NCBI GenBank assembly: GCA_049115735.1
Contig: JAGDZP010000005.1
Location: forward strand, 310,001 to 374,000
DNA from: CAXBNB01 sp049115735
GTDB taxonomy: Bacteria; Bacteroidota; Bacteroidia; Cytophagales; Cyclobacteriaceae
Length of the DNA stretch: 64,000 nucleotides
Direction of reading: 5' to 3'
Under the pieces are notes generated by a model. It did no database searches and was not told the origin of the DNA. It saw nothing but the letters and a program-made list of their open reading frames with translations. Shown in pieces: positions 52,470 through 61,900 of the stretch; position 1 is the first letter of the stretch; the number at the start of each line of letters is the position of its first letter. The position numbers and the translations under genes were made by a program.

Positions 52470-54182
52470 TTATTTAGAAAGTAATCTATCACTTTCTGCG
52501 ACGGAAATCGCCCTTGGGACACCTTTCCTTACAGCCAGATATTGCTCTTTTTCAGCTTTGTCTTTTTTGTCCAGGTCATAGAAGTTTTTTCCAAACATTC
52601 TCTGTGCACGCTCCTGGTAGATCTGATTAAAACCTTCCTGGATATAAGTTAGGTTAACCAAATAATCGCCGTAGGTGTCGTCATCTTCGTGCTTGGCACT
52701 TACAACATAATTCGACTTTCCTTTGGCCATTTGATCCATTACAAATTCATATACGCGTGTTTGATTGGCAGATCCCGCTTTGTTGCCCAATTTGATTTTC
52801 AACAGATCCATGTCATGTTCTTTAGCATAAGCATCATCAATTTTAGGTAACTGAGGACCATCCTTACTTCCTGGAACAGGCGGAAGTAAAAATGCCATTT
52901 CGACCTGCTCACCTTCAGTGGTTCGGCCAATATAAAGCAGCTTTCTTCTATTTGCCTTTCTCAGTTCCCATTGTACATCACTCACCATTTCCATGGATTG
53001 AGATTTATCAACTTTTAGAATAATCGCACCATGTTGATTCATGTTGGATTTTTCTAAAACTGAGGCAATTTCGTTCACCTCAAAAAACTTTCCATTGATA
53101 GACAACTTGTTTTCATCTATGGTGAACTCCATTGTATTCGCAGGATCACCATCGAATTTGAAACCCGTTTCTGGTAAAACAGGTAGTATTAGATCATTAG
53201 ACTCTACACTTGAAACTGTTTCGTTTGCCATTGAAACCTGCTCATCAATCTTCGAATTGCATTGAACAATCAAAAGACTAAAAACTAATGCTACGGATAA
53301 GACGAAAGCCACTTTGACTTTTCCTGCCCATCCTGATTCTTGTATTTTCATCATGGTTATTCTTTTTTTAATGAATGATAAATTGAAATTGTGTACCAAC
53401 CCGTATGAGTTGTTGCTGATCAATTGTCTCAAAAGCAAAGACTGGTACTCAACTAAGGAATAACCCTGGTTAATCATTTTTTTATCTGCTATATATTCAT
53501 GTGTCGTTTTTAGAGATTTAATCAACAGCCAAACCACAGGATTAAACCACAGCACGGCTGCCAAAAGTTGAACAAAAATTAAATCGAGAGAATGCCACTG
53601 ACGGATGTGAGTTTTTTCATGTGCCATTATCTGAGAAAACTCATCACTATCCATCATGCCCTCGTGCACAAAGACAGCATTCATAAAAGAAAAAGGTGCC
53701 ATTTGTTGCGGTACTTTTACCACAGTCACACCATCTATAGATTCTTTGGGATTACATTTTTTGAGGCGAAAAATCCAGGTATAAGTCCAGATCAATCTGA
53801 AAATCATGGCAACAAGTCCTGCTCCATATATCACCATTAGTATTGTCAAAACCAGGCTTTGAGTACTGGCCTCAGTATATTCCGAAAAACCTCCAGAGGA
53901 ACCAGTAGAAGCCAGTCCATCATTCGACCATACTTCTAGTGCATCATAATACGATATTCGTATTTCACTCAAGTTCTCAATTGGCTTACCAACCAAACTT
54001 TCTTTGCTAGGTAAAAAATCAAAACTCACAAAGGGGAACAGCAACGAAACTGCCAGGACAGCCAGTAGAAAAAAGCGGTTGAGGTTAAAGAAAGTCTCCT
54101 TCCTCAGCAACAGTAAATAGAGCGCATATAGTATCGCCAACGCCGCACTAGCCTCTAATAAGTATAAAATTAGACTAGTCAT
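52470..54182 (-). CDS. BlaR1-type M56 peptidase sensor
   Basis: 570 residues. N-terminal M56 membrane domain (about 1-310) with several TM helices and the zinc motif in MAHEKTHIRQWHSLD (about 187-200), then TM and LNPVVWLLIKSLKTTHEYIADKK. The C-terminal periplasmic part (about 330-570) is not the penicillin-binding domain of staphylococcal BlaR1. Residues about 340-420 (SINGKFFEVNEIASVLEKSN...ILKVDKSQSMEMVSDVQWELRKANRRKLLYIGR) resemble the ExbD/TolR periplasmic domain. It presumably cleaves or triggers loss of the BlaI repressor on an unknown signal. Its start overlaps the blaI stop by 8 nt. Confidence 0.9.
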   Translation of the reverse strand: MTSLILYLLEASAALAILYALYLLLLRKETFFNLNRFFLLAVLAVSLLFPFVSFDFLPSKESLVGKPIENLSEIRISYYDALEVWSNDGLASTGSSGGFSEYTEASTQSLVLTILMVIYGAGLVAMIFRLIWTYTWIFRLKKCNPKESIDGVTVVKVPQQMAPFSFMNAVFVHEGMMDSDEFSQIMAHEKTHIRQWHSLDLIFVQLLAAVLWFNPVVWLLIKSLKTTHEYIADKKMINQGYSLVEYQSLLLRQLISNNSYGLVHNFNLSFIKKRITMMKIQESGWAGKVKVAFVLSVALVFSLLIVQCNSKIDEQVSMANETVSSVESNDLILPVLPETGFKFDGDPANTMEFTIDENKLSINGKFFEVNEIASVLEKSNMNQHGAIILKVDKSQSMEMVSDVQWELRKANRRKLLYIGRTTEGEQVEMAFLLPPVPGSKDGPQLPKIDDAYAKEHDMDLLKIKLGNKAGSANQTRVYEFVMDQMAKGKSNYVVSAKHEDDDTYGDYLVNLTYIQEGFNQIYQERAQRMFGKNFYDLDKKDKAEKEQYLAVRKGVPRAISVAESDRLLSK

Positions 54183-54549
54183 TTTTCTGCGATTTTAGTT
54201 CTTCGAGCATTCTGATTGCTTCGTTCAGCTCATTCTCATCCAGCTTTTTGCTTTCAGAGAAAAAGTTGACGACCTGTTTCAGAGAATTGTTGTAATAGTC
54301 TGAAACCAATCGAGACAGTTGTCCCTTGCTATACTCCTCCTTAGAAATCAAGGGATGGTACTGGTGCGAATTGCCATAAGCCTTATAGCCTACTATTTCC
54401 TTTTGCACGAGCACCCTCACAATGGTTGAAACAGAATTGTAAGGAGGTTTTGGGTCGGGGTATTGTTCGATTATATCCTTGATAAAACCTTGTCCGATAC
54501 CCCAGAGAATCTTCATAATCTTCTCTTCTGCCTTAGTAAGTGTAGTCAT
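54175..54549 (-). CDS. BlaI/MecI/CopY-family repressor
   Basis: 124 residues with a winged-helix BlaI fold: LTKAEEKIMKILWGIGQGFIKDIIEQYPDPKPPYNSVSTIVRVLVQKEIVGYKAYGNSHQYHPLISKEEYSKGQLSRLV, and a C-terminal dimerisation helix region (NEAIRMLEELKSQ). It represses its own operon with the M56 sensor. Two 16-bp dyads AACTTA-N4-TAAGTT lie 38-75 nt upstream, suitable as operators. Overlaps the next gene by 8 nt, so expression is coupled. Confidence 0.94.
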   Translation of the reverse strand: MTTLTKAEEKIMKILWGIGQGFIKDIIEQYPDPKPPYNSVSTIVRVLVQKEIVGYKAYGNSHQYHPLISKEEYSKGQLSRLVSDYYNNSLKQVVNFFSESKKLDENELNEAIRMLEELKSQKND

Positions 54550-54587
54550 CGCTTTACGAGTTTATTGAATCAGCGATGTAAATATAC

Positions 54588-54623
54588 AACTTATTTTTAA
54601 GTTAACAAACTTATAAATAAGTT
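54588..54623. promoter_or_regulatory. Two BlaI-type operator dyads
   Basis: AACTTATTTTTAAGTT (54588-54603) and AACTTATAAATAAGTT (54608-54623), both AACTTA-N4-TAAGTT, 20 bp apart. BlaI-type repressors bind such dyads upstream of their operons. The first base of the inner dyad is 38 nt from the blaI ATG. Confidence 0.7.
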
Positions 54624-54768
54624 AATCTATTTAAAATTAAGTTCAAGTACTCAATAGTCGCTTAAACCGCTAATATCAAAGAAAAAATTTGGAGCAATTA
54701 CTTCTCGATTTTATTAGAAGCGACCGTCAGGCTCTCACCTTTATCTTTTCTCTCTCTGTTTGTCATTC

Positions 54769-54800
54769 TGAACGAAGTGAAGAATCTTTCTGCTGAGCCG
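54769..54800. repeat. TCATTCTGAAC-type dispersed repeat
   Basis: Contains GTCATTCTGAACGAAGTG and AAGAATCTTTCTG, a motif widely found in intergenic DNA of many bacteria, usually as the arm of a palindromic element. The TTCTGAAC core also appears at 52391. A further 8-bp hairpin follows at 54827. Confidence 0.6.
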
Positions 54801-54934
54801 CAGCTTCATCCTGAATCACACGCTGGCGCACATTTGTGGAGCGCAATGTGCGTCTTCTCTTCCACTGAATCCAGATTAGTATTTATCACACAGGAACATA
54901 CGAACAAGAACTTTGATGCATTTAAAAAATTGGA

Positions 54935-56191
54935 TCAACTCTTTGGTACCCTCAATCTAAAGGTGCTCCCTTCTTCAATTTTACTTTCTATATCCAGATT
55001 CACATGGTTTCTTTCCATCAGATCCAAACACATAGTCAGCCCTAGTCCTGCACCTTTTTCTCCATTGGTTCCGTCTATGGAGGATGTTTTCCCATGAGCA
55101 AGTAACTGCGAAACAACTTCTGACTTCATTCCAATGCCTGTGTCGGTTATTTCAATGAGAGATTCAATTTGAGTGGACTTTATGGATATTTCTATACTGC
55201 CGTTTTGAGGAGTGAACTTGATGGCATTGTGGAGTAAGTTTCGGATGATGAGTTTAAAATGATTTTCATCCAATGAAATTTCATCCACATCACTGATTAG
55301 TTCTATTCCGATCTGCTTTTCTAAACACAGATCCGAAAACATAGTGACGACTTTTTCAACACATGCTTTGGGGTCAAAAGTGGTAACCAATGGATCAAGG
55401 TTTTTGGATTGCACAACTGACCACTGAACAACATCGTCTATTTCTTCAGTCAAAAAACCAATCTTGTTGTTTACTGTCCCCTTGTGTTTTTGGAACTCAT
55501 CATCTTTGAGAATTCCATTATCATTCAGGGAAAGTAGAGCTTTCAAGTTGGCCAGAGGACTTCTGATGTCATGGGCCAAAATAGAAAGCAGTTTGTTTTT
55601 GGTGTGGTTTGATTCTTCGAGCTTATGCTGCGTTTTGAAATGGTCTTTTTTAATAAAAATCAAAAAGACATATAGACCGATGCAGTGTACCGATGTATTG
55701 ACTATGAGCAACACAAAATCTCGCCCATAATCGCCTTCTATCATCAAGTATTTATAGAGTTTGGCAATAACTATTTCAACAAAAATCAAAATGAACTGGG
55801 ATATCAGCAGCCAACCATCAAGTAGAAAGACTGCTATGGTGATGAATGCGAACAACCAGTTTTCGGGTTCTGCGAGAATGCTGTAGTTAAAGGCAATGAT
55901 AGCAGCGGCAAATATCGATGCACTCGTCACGTTGATCAGCACAAGAGACGATGCTTGATATTTTCCAATGTAATTGAGCCAATAGACCAGGCCTGTCCCA
56001 GTCATCGCCACCACTCCTACGAAGAACTCCGGCATCAACTTGTAGTAGAGCATAAAGCCCATTAATGCCAGGCAAAAGACTTGAATTGTGAGGTTGAGCG
56101 TATTGGTGAGTATGATGCGTCTCTTTAAAAGGTCGCTGAGTTTGTCATTAATACCAATCTGAAGAATTTGATTATGGATATAATCAAGCAT
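54935..56191 (-). CDS. Membrane histidine kinase with 6 TM input
   Basis: 418 residues. About six transmembrane helices cover residues 30-195; they replace a periplasmic sensor domain. HisKA with His in KLLSILAHDIRSPLANLKALL (about 215), HATPase with N box NLLHNAIKF, G1 TDTGIGMKSE and G2 GAGLGLTMCL, ending TFRLRVPKS. Such kinases sense membrane or intramembrane signals. No response regulator gene is adjacent; the partner is elsewhere. It lies 245 nt from the HU-like gene, same strand. Confidence 0.93.
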   Translation of the reverse strand: MLDYIHNQILQIGINDKLSDLLKRRIILTNTLNLTIQVFCLALMGFMLYYKLMPEFFVGVVAMTGTGLVYWLNYIGKYQASSLVLINVTSASIFAAAIIAFNYSILAEPENWLFAFITIAVFLLDGWLLISQFILIFVEIVIAKLYKYLMIEGDYGRDFVLLIVNTSVHCIGLYVFLIFIKKDHFKTQHKLEESNHTKNKLLSILAHDIRSPLANLKALLSLNDNGILKDDEFQKHKGTVNNKIGFLTEEIDDVVQWSVVQSKNLDPLVTTFDPKACVEKVVTMFSDLCLEKQIGIELISDVDEISLDENHFKLIIRNLLHNAIKFTPQNGSIEISIKSTQIESLIEITDTGIGMKSEVVSQLLAHGKTSSIDGTNGEKGAGLGLTMCLDLMERNHVNLDIESKIEEGSTFRLRVPKS

Positions 56192-56436
56192 GCTTTGGTC
56201 AGGTGTTATTCCCGCAAATTACTTATTTCTTTGGAAATGGGTGACTTCTATTTTTTTTATGTAGAAATAGAAAGGGCTCGGAAAAAAGAAAACCACTCAC
56301 ATTGTCTGCAAGTGGCGGATTTTCAAGCCGTTTATGGTGGAATCGGTTGTGCTTTCAGAAAAATAAAATAAACCCGTTGAACAAAAAAGTACTGCCAAGT
56401 AAGTGTGGTGGTTCTTAGGTAGAATCAACGCAAGTT

Positions 56437-56820
56437 TTAAGCCTTTTTGAATTCGGTTGTAGCAAGATTCCGCTTGATATCCTTACTTGGCAAAAAAGCC
56501 ATTTTCACTTTGGTGATATCTCTTCTGGTAACTTTTTCAGGGTCATCTCTTCCTACTCCCGAAACATGGATACTGAAAGTACCCAGTCCGTCGAGTCTTA
56601 CATTGTTTCCATCTTTTAACAGCATTGGAATTAGCTGGGTAAGACTTTCGATCATGCCTATCACATCCGGGGTAGAAAAGGAAGATCTCTCGCTTATACG
56701 CTCTGCTAATGTTCTTGTGTTTATCAAATTGCGCTTGGTGACTATAGGAAAATACTTTGGCTTTCGGTCTCCCGCTATTCCTCCAGGTCTTTTGCTTACT
56801 ACTTTGTATGATACCGCCAT
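56437..56820 (-). CDS. HU-HIG-type DNA-binding protein
   Basis: 127 residues. HU-family fold: MAVSYKVVSKRPGGIAGDRKPKYFPIVTKRNLINTRTLAERISERSSFSTPDVIGMIESLTQLIPMLLKDGNNVRLDGLGTFSIHV, where GDRKPKYFP is the family's N-terminal landmark and VRLDGLGTFSIHVSG is the beta-arm region. The C-terminal tail (EKVTRRDITKVKMAFLPSKDIKRNLATTEFKKA) is a short basic extension. These Bacteroidota variants are nucleoid-associated or virus-like HU proteins with no known specificity. Upstream lies a 22-bp period repeat array that may bind this protein or a regulator of it. Confidence 0.9.
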   Translation of the reverse strand: MAVSYKVVSKRPGGIAGDRKPKYFPIVTKRNLINTRTLAERISERSSFSTPDVIGMIESLTQLIPMLLKDGNNVRLDGLGTFSIHVSGVGRDDPEKVTRRDITKVKMAFLPSKDIKRNLATTEFKKA

Positions 56821-56878
56821 GCTATTGCTTACTTTATAGTGTTAAACTGTTCTTTGTCTGCTGTAAAAGGAACAAAAT

Positions 56879-56966
56879 GATACGTATTGTAATTAAATAA
56901 GATACGTATCTCTATATATTAAGATACGTATCACAATGAAAAAAGATACGTATTGTATTTGTAAGA
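56879..56966. repeat. Four GATACGTAT repeats, exact 22-bp period
   Basis: GATACGTAT begins at 56879, 56901, 56923 and 56945; copies 2 and 3 are the full palindrome GATACGTATC. Each unit of 22 nt has an AT-rich spacer. The array sits 59-140 nt upstream of the HU-like start. It looks like an operator or iteron array. Confidence 0.85.
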
Positions 56967-57032
56967 ATACACCAGGTTAACAGTACTTTCTGCTGTGGTT
57001 TAATGCTATTGCTGCTGTATGTTAATCCGCTT

Positions 57033-57171
57033 GGTCGCATTTGTATGCGGCCGAAACCTTTTATTCTTCGCACAAAGAACAGAAGGTAAAATTAAGATCG
57101 CATGGATATGCGATCAAGCACCTGTCAGCACGTCCGTATATATATGTGGTCAAAACCTTTTTCCTTTTAGC
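57033..57171. repeat. Degenerate duplicated unit with palindromes
   Basis: Two similar blocks about 99 nt apart: one near 57033-57071 (GGTCGCAT..., GGCCGAAACCTTTT) and one near 57131-57171 (CGTCCGTAT..., GGTCAAAACCTTTT). Each begins with a hairpin-capable stretch; a perfect GATCGCAT-GGAT-ATGCGATC palindrome lies between at 57096-57115. Probably a dispersed repeat. Confidence 0.5.
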
Positions 57172-57632
57172 GATCGGTGTTTGAATAAGATTACACGATG
57201 CAAGGGTACTGCTCTAAAGTAGAATTAAGCTTTCATATCTATGGCTAATCGTGTGCCGATTTGTGGGTTTAGGCAATCTTTTAAACCTGCCTAATTTCCA
57301 AATTAGATTCAATTAAAAGCGTTAAAAATAGAATAAATAAGTCTATTGATAAATATCATATATAAATAGATATTATAAAATTATTTAGATACTAATACTT
57401 AAGCCGGGTAGTTTATCAAGTCATATAATAATCTATTTAGAATACTTAAAGAGTTATATATTCACAATTATACCATATAGGCATTATGATATACTTAAAT
57501 AAATACTACTTAATAAGTAATAAATAACGTAATATAATTTGTTTTATAATACAAATAAAATATGTTTGATGACCCTTTAAGGATTACTTGTGTCAGCATT
57601 AACCCTGGAACTGAGATAAGAAAATTCTTCTA

Positions 57633-58991
57633 TTGAATAAAAAAGCATTCATATCAAGCCTTTTATTGATGCTCATGCTCCATTCTCCATGGAGCGGGTT
57701 TGGACAGATAAAAACTTCTGTCACATTCACCAATCCTTGGGTGAAAAACATTCAGGCCGTTGATAAAGAGCGCAAAGAGTATAAGAAATATCTTAATGAT
57801 AGTATCCGTGAGTACAAGCGCCTCAATAAGTATTATGCGGCCAAAATTGACTCACTGGCACAAGCGAGATGGGATGGGCGTTCACAAGGCGTAGATCTCT
57901 CATTGAACAACTTTCAGGAATTAGCAAAGTTTAAAAAATTAAGAAGCGAATACATCCGAAAGAGAGACTCCCTGGAGAACCTACCCGAAAGCTCGGTTGC
58001 CATTAGTGACTTGCTCACAATTTATGAAAGCAGGATTGACTCTATTGAATCATTGATATTTGATGCCGAGATTTTGGGTTATAGGCTGGGGCAGGTTCGA
58101 CGAACAAACGATTTTAATTCTCTTTTCCAGGTCAATTACAAAGGAGATTATGATTTGGATTCCATGGAATACTCTGAGCTGAATCCAGATAGCCTCTTGA
58201 TAGCCAGAATGAGCCGCTACTTGGAAGATATGGCTTATTCTCTGGCAGGGGTGAGCGAATTGCAGCGTCAGCAGCAACGCATATTGGCCGAGCAACAACG
58301 ACTGGAAGACTACAAGGCTGACTTTAATCGCTACCGCGATAAGAAAAATCTTAAAAGCAACCTGACTAAGCTGAGTAGGTCTGAGTTGTTGAGTAAGAAC
58401 GAAACCCTCAACAATGCCCACAAGACGCTTTCAAGCTACAAAAGAAAATACCTGACATTGCCTTCGAGCAAACACCTTGAAGGAGGAATAAAAAGAAATT
58501 CCTTAGAAGGAAAATCTTTTTGGGAGCGCATCAAAGTAGGAGGCAACCTGCGCATTAGCCAGCGAGATTTTGTAGAGATTGACTTTTCCCCATCTATAGC
58601 CTACCTGGCCAATAAGAAGTGGGCTATAGGAACTGAATTTGTTTTTCGTGGAGAATTCGGAAATGGTAGAAAATGGTATTCAGCTTTTGATTCTGATACG
58701 TATGGAGGCAGGGTATTTACCGACTATGTCGTCTACAAAAGCTTCTTTGCCCATGCGGAGCTTGAAAACCTCTACACAATAAGAAAACCTACAGGAACTG
58801 AAACCACAACAACGGAATCAGTGCCTGGAGCCATGGCCGGTATGGGCAAGACCTTTGGTCTTGGAAAAAATATCAACGGAAAAGTACTGATCCAATACAA
58901 CTTCATCCATGATGAGCACAAGCAGCTATATGCCAGCCCATGGGTAATAAGGTTTGGATTTGATGTGAAGAAAATAAAAGATAATAAATGA
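57633..58991 (+). CDS. Exported coiled-coil protein with C-terminal beta-barrel
   Basis: 452 residues starting at TTG (57633); the next residues NKKAFISSLLLMLMLHSPWSGFGQ form a standard signal peptide. Residues about 40-290 are Lys/Arg/Glu-rich helices (YKKYLNDSIREYKRLNKYYAAKIDSL; LQRQQQRILAEQQRLEDYKADFNRY), probably a coiled coil. The C-terminal 150 residues look like an eight-strand outer-membrane barrel (VGGNLRISQRDFVEIDFSPSIAYL... WVIRFGFDVKK). No named family recognised. The stop overlaps the RHS start by 4 nt, so the two are co-translated; it may be an outer-membrane partner for the RHS protein. Confidence 0.75.
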   Translation: MNKKAFISSLLLMLMLHSPWSGFGQIKTSVTFTNPWVKNIQAVDKERKEYKKYLNDSIREYKRLNKYYAAKIDSLAQARWDGRSQGVDLSLNNFQELAKFKKLRSEYIRKRDSLENLPESSVAISDLLTIYESRIDSIESLIFDAEILGYRLGQVRRTNDFNSLFQVNYKGDYDLDSMEYSELNPDSLLIARMSRYLEDMAYSLAGVSELQRQQQRILAEQQRLEDYKADFNRYRDKKNLKSNLTKLSRSELLSKNETLNNAHKTLSSYKRKYLTLPSSKHLEGGIKRNSLEGKSFWERIKVGGNLRISQRDFVEIDFSPSIAYLANKKWAIGTEFVFRGEFGNGRKWYSAFDSDTYGGRVFTDYVVYKSFFAHAELENLYTIRKPTGTETTTTESVPGAMAGMGKTFGLGKNINGKVLIQYNFIHDEHKQLYASPWVIRFGFDVKKIKDNK

Positions 58992-61900
58992 TTTGTAGTA
59001 TGTACCTTTTAGCTAATCAATTGTTCAGACAAAAATGGGTTTTGTTTTTTTTGTTTTTCTCAAGAATGGGGATTGCCCAGGAATGGGACATGAGTCCACA
59101 GCCACCAGATGCAGCCAGTTTTGCCACTTATGGCACTTACCCAGTGAGTTACTACACGGGCTCTCCCAGTATTTCCATTCCTATTTTCACGATACAAGAA
59201 GGGGACGTTAGTGTACCCATCACCTTATCCTATAGTGCCGGAGGAGTACGAGTAGCACAAGAGTCCTCTTGGGTAGGACTAGGTTGGAATCTTTATCCCG
59301 GAGGCTCTATCTCCAGAATGGTTGTTGGTGCTCCAGATGGCGATAGTCATGTTTCATCTCTTTATACGGACATTTATAATTACTGGGATGGTAGCAATCT
59401 GGAAGAAACATATCTAAAACTAGATACAACAAACCTTTATTGGGGAAGAGCCACCGGTGAAGGAATAGAGAGTATAGAGGACGATGGTAACTATAATAAT
59501 TTCAGCTATGCTGATAAATCAATTTATGAATCATGGGCTTTAAGTTCTCATTTATTTCAACCAGACATCTTTACATTCAATGTGCTAGGGTATTCAGGCA
59601 AGTATTATATCAATCCTCATACGGATGAAGTGGTTCAAGTTGACAAAAAGGAACAACTAATTATAGAAAGGGATGATAGCAATTGGGATCCAGAAACCGA
59701 TGGCTGGAAGATTATAATGCCCAATGGGGCAGTTGCTTACTTTGAGGATATAGAGAAAACAAGCAAACCAGGTTTAAGCGTTGACTGCTCCCCTAGTACA
59801 CCTTCACTAACTTGGAAAATAACCAGGATTGAGCTTAAGAATGGAGAAGAAATAAATTTCACTTATTCAAATACGACTTATGAAACAGCTTCCATTTCAC
59901 AAACAATTGTTCACGCCTATCAAAGCTATTCAGACTCGATTTCAAATAGGCTTAAAACAGCTTACGGAAGTTTTGCTGTTCCGACCATTCTCGATAATTG
60001 TTCAACCAATGGCAAACCATCAGATACCAAATATGAGCTGAAAACGCTCACCAAAATCACATCACCAAAATATACAATTGATTTCAATTTAGCTTCCGGT
60101 CATAGCAAACCTTTGTTGGAATCGATTGAGATTTCGGAAAATTATGACAACTCATTCAAGATTGGCTATGAGTTTTTCCTATCTCCGTTCAACTGTGTAG
60201 ATGGAAGCTGGAACCAATATATTAAATCGAATGGTACTACAGCCACTTATGAAACGGAAGCCAACTACGTAAAATACAAACTCAATAAACTACAGAAATA
60301 CAGTATCAAAAATTCGATTAACCAGAATTATGGTAATCCTCATTCTTTCGAATACCAGGAGGACATAGGTCTTCCCTCTATTTTATCCTTTGCCCAAGAT
60401 TATTGGGGCTACTATAATGGGCAGCATGGTAACACAGGGCTTATACCCGATGAAACCCAAATTTATGCCAGCGATGGTCCCTATGTAGTATCAGAATTAC
60501 CAATTGGAATGAATGATGTGCGCAGAAAAGCGAATGCGAACAGGGGCTCAAGTGCAACACACATGAAACAAGGGGTACTCACCAAAATAACATACCCCAC
60601 CGCCGGATCAACCGCATTCGAATATGAACCGCACAAATTCTATTTATCGGATGAACAAGACTACATTTTGGTTGCTAGTGAAATAAGTTACAATGGTTTG
60701 CATTACACTAAAAGTACAAGCAATAATTCCTCTGCGATCAGCACAGGAGCAGGATTAAGGATTAAAGAAATGAGGAACTATGACGAGAATGATTTTTTTG
60801 CAAGTAGAAAAAAATTCTCGTATTACGAATCAGGAATATTACATGAGCCCGTTCACTTTTGGCGAATAGATCCAAAAGTTCAAATAATCTCAAATGGTAG
60901 CATTCCTCATAATATTTTCGAATCTGATGAAGTTTTCTACTACAGGCTTTGGACAGGCAATTCTACCAGTCATAGCCAGTCTTTTGCTATTCCCAATGCA
61001 GTTGGATATTCTCATGTTGACGTGTTTGAAAGTGACAGTGAAACTGATACTGGTGAAAAAACTAATGGGAAATCCAGCTATTTGTTCCACAATGAAGAAA
61101 CAGCATACAATGTCGGACTATCGAGAGTAACGGTTGGCTATCTCGATTCGAGAAATGGCCTTCCAACCAAAGTTTATCTACGAGATGAAAACAATGCTAT
61201 TGTCAGTCAAACCGAATACAGTTATACGAAAGTAGAAAGTTCTACTTTTTTGTCCATGGGAGCCAAACATATCTCTGCTAGCAGCACACTTGGATATAAT
61301 GTTTTCAAATTTGAATTCACTCCTCTAAAGGCAGAATGGTGGAAACAGGGATGGGTAAAAGAAACACAGGATGACGTACTCAAAAAGACCGATTTCACTT
61401 ACTCAAGTGATAGTCATGAAAACGCCCGTTTGCTGAGTCAGAAAACCGTTAATAGCGCTGGAGATTCATTGGAAACAAAATTCTATTATGCACATGACAG
61501 TCCGAGCAATATTCAAACCACACAGGCCACCCTGGACGCCATGATTGCCGCCAACATGGTGAACATATCGCTAAAAACGGAACAGCTGGTAGATAATATG
61601 CTTGTTGGCGGATCTATTGTAAACTACAACACAGAATTGCATCCTTCTTCAACCTTCCAATGGGAAGACGGCAATTATGTGCAAAAGCAGGATATAATAT
61701 ATGAAGATGGACATGTAATTTCTTATAACGGGGTTGATGGAGTTCCAATCTCATTTATATGGGATGAGAGCAAGGACAATCCTATTGCAAAGGTTGTGAA
61801 CGCGATAAATGGGCAAGAAGAAATTAATTACACCAATGAAGATATCAATACCGACTATTCTTATGATCATGGCGCGGTAGCGGCTTCTCCCCATATCAAT

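Larger units (their letters stand above)
54550..54934. other. Intergenic between blaI and the sensor kinase
   Basis: 385 nt with no gene. It holds the two blaI operator dyads (54588-54623), the common TCATTCTGAAC repeat (54769-54800) and a hairpin with CGCACATT and AATGTGCG arms (54827-54852). The short reading frames here encode nothing recognised. Confidence 0.7.
56821..57632. other. Large AT-rich intergenic region
   Basis: 812 nt with no supported gene. In order: the 22-bp repeat array (56879-56966), a degenerate duplicated unit (57033-57171), inverted repeats TTAGGCA/TGCCTAA (57269-57294) and CTAATTT-CC-AAATTAG (57291-57306), then about 300 nt of very AT-rich sequence up to the RHS cluster. 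A 67-codon frame at 57019-57222 falls within the duplicated unit and looks fortuitous. Confidence 0.7.

Noticed and set aside
54777..55097. 106-codon plus-strand frame opposite the sensor kinase 3' end
   Set aside because: Half of it lies in the dispersed TCATTCTGAAC repeat and the rest is antisense to a clear histidine kinase.
56879..56966. Array considered as a CRISPR
   Set aside because: Repeat units are only 9-10 nt with 12-nt AT-rich gaps and no cas genes are near, so it is an operator or iteron type array.
57019..57222. 67-codon plus-strand frame in the AT-rich gap
   Set aside because: It runs through a duplicated DNA unit; the peptide has no recognised family, and the two similar peptide pieces are explained by the DNA repeat.
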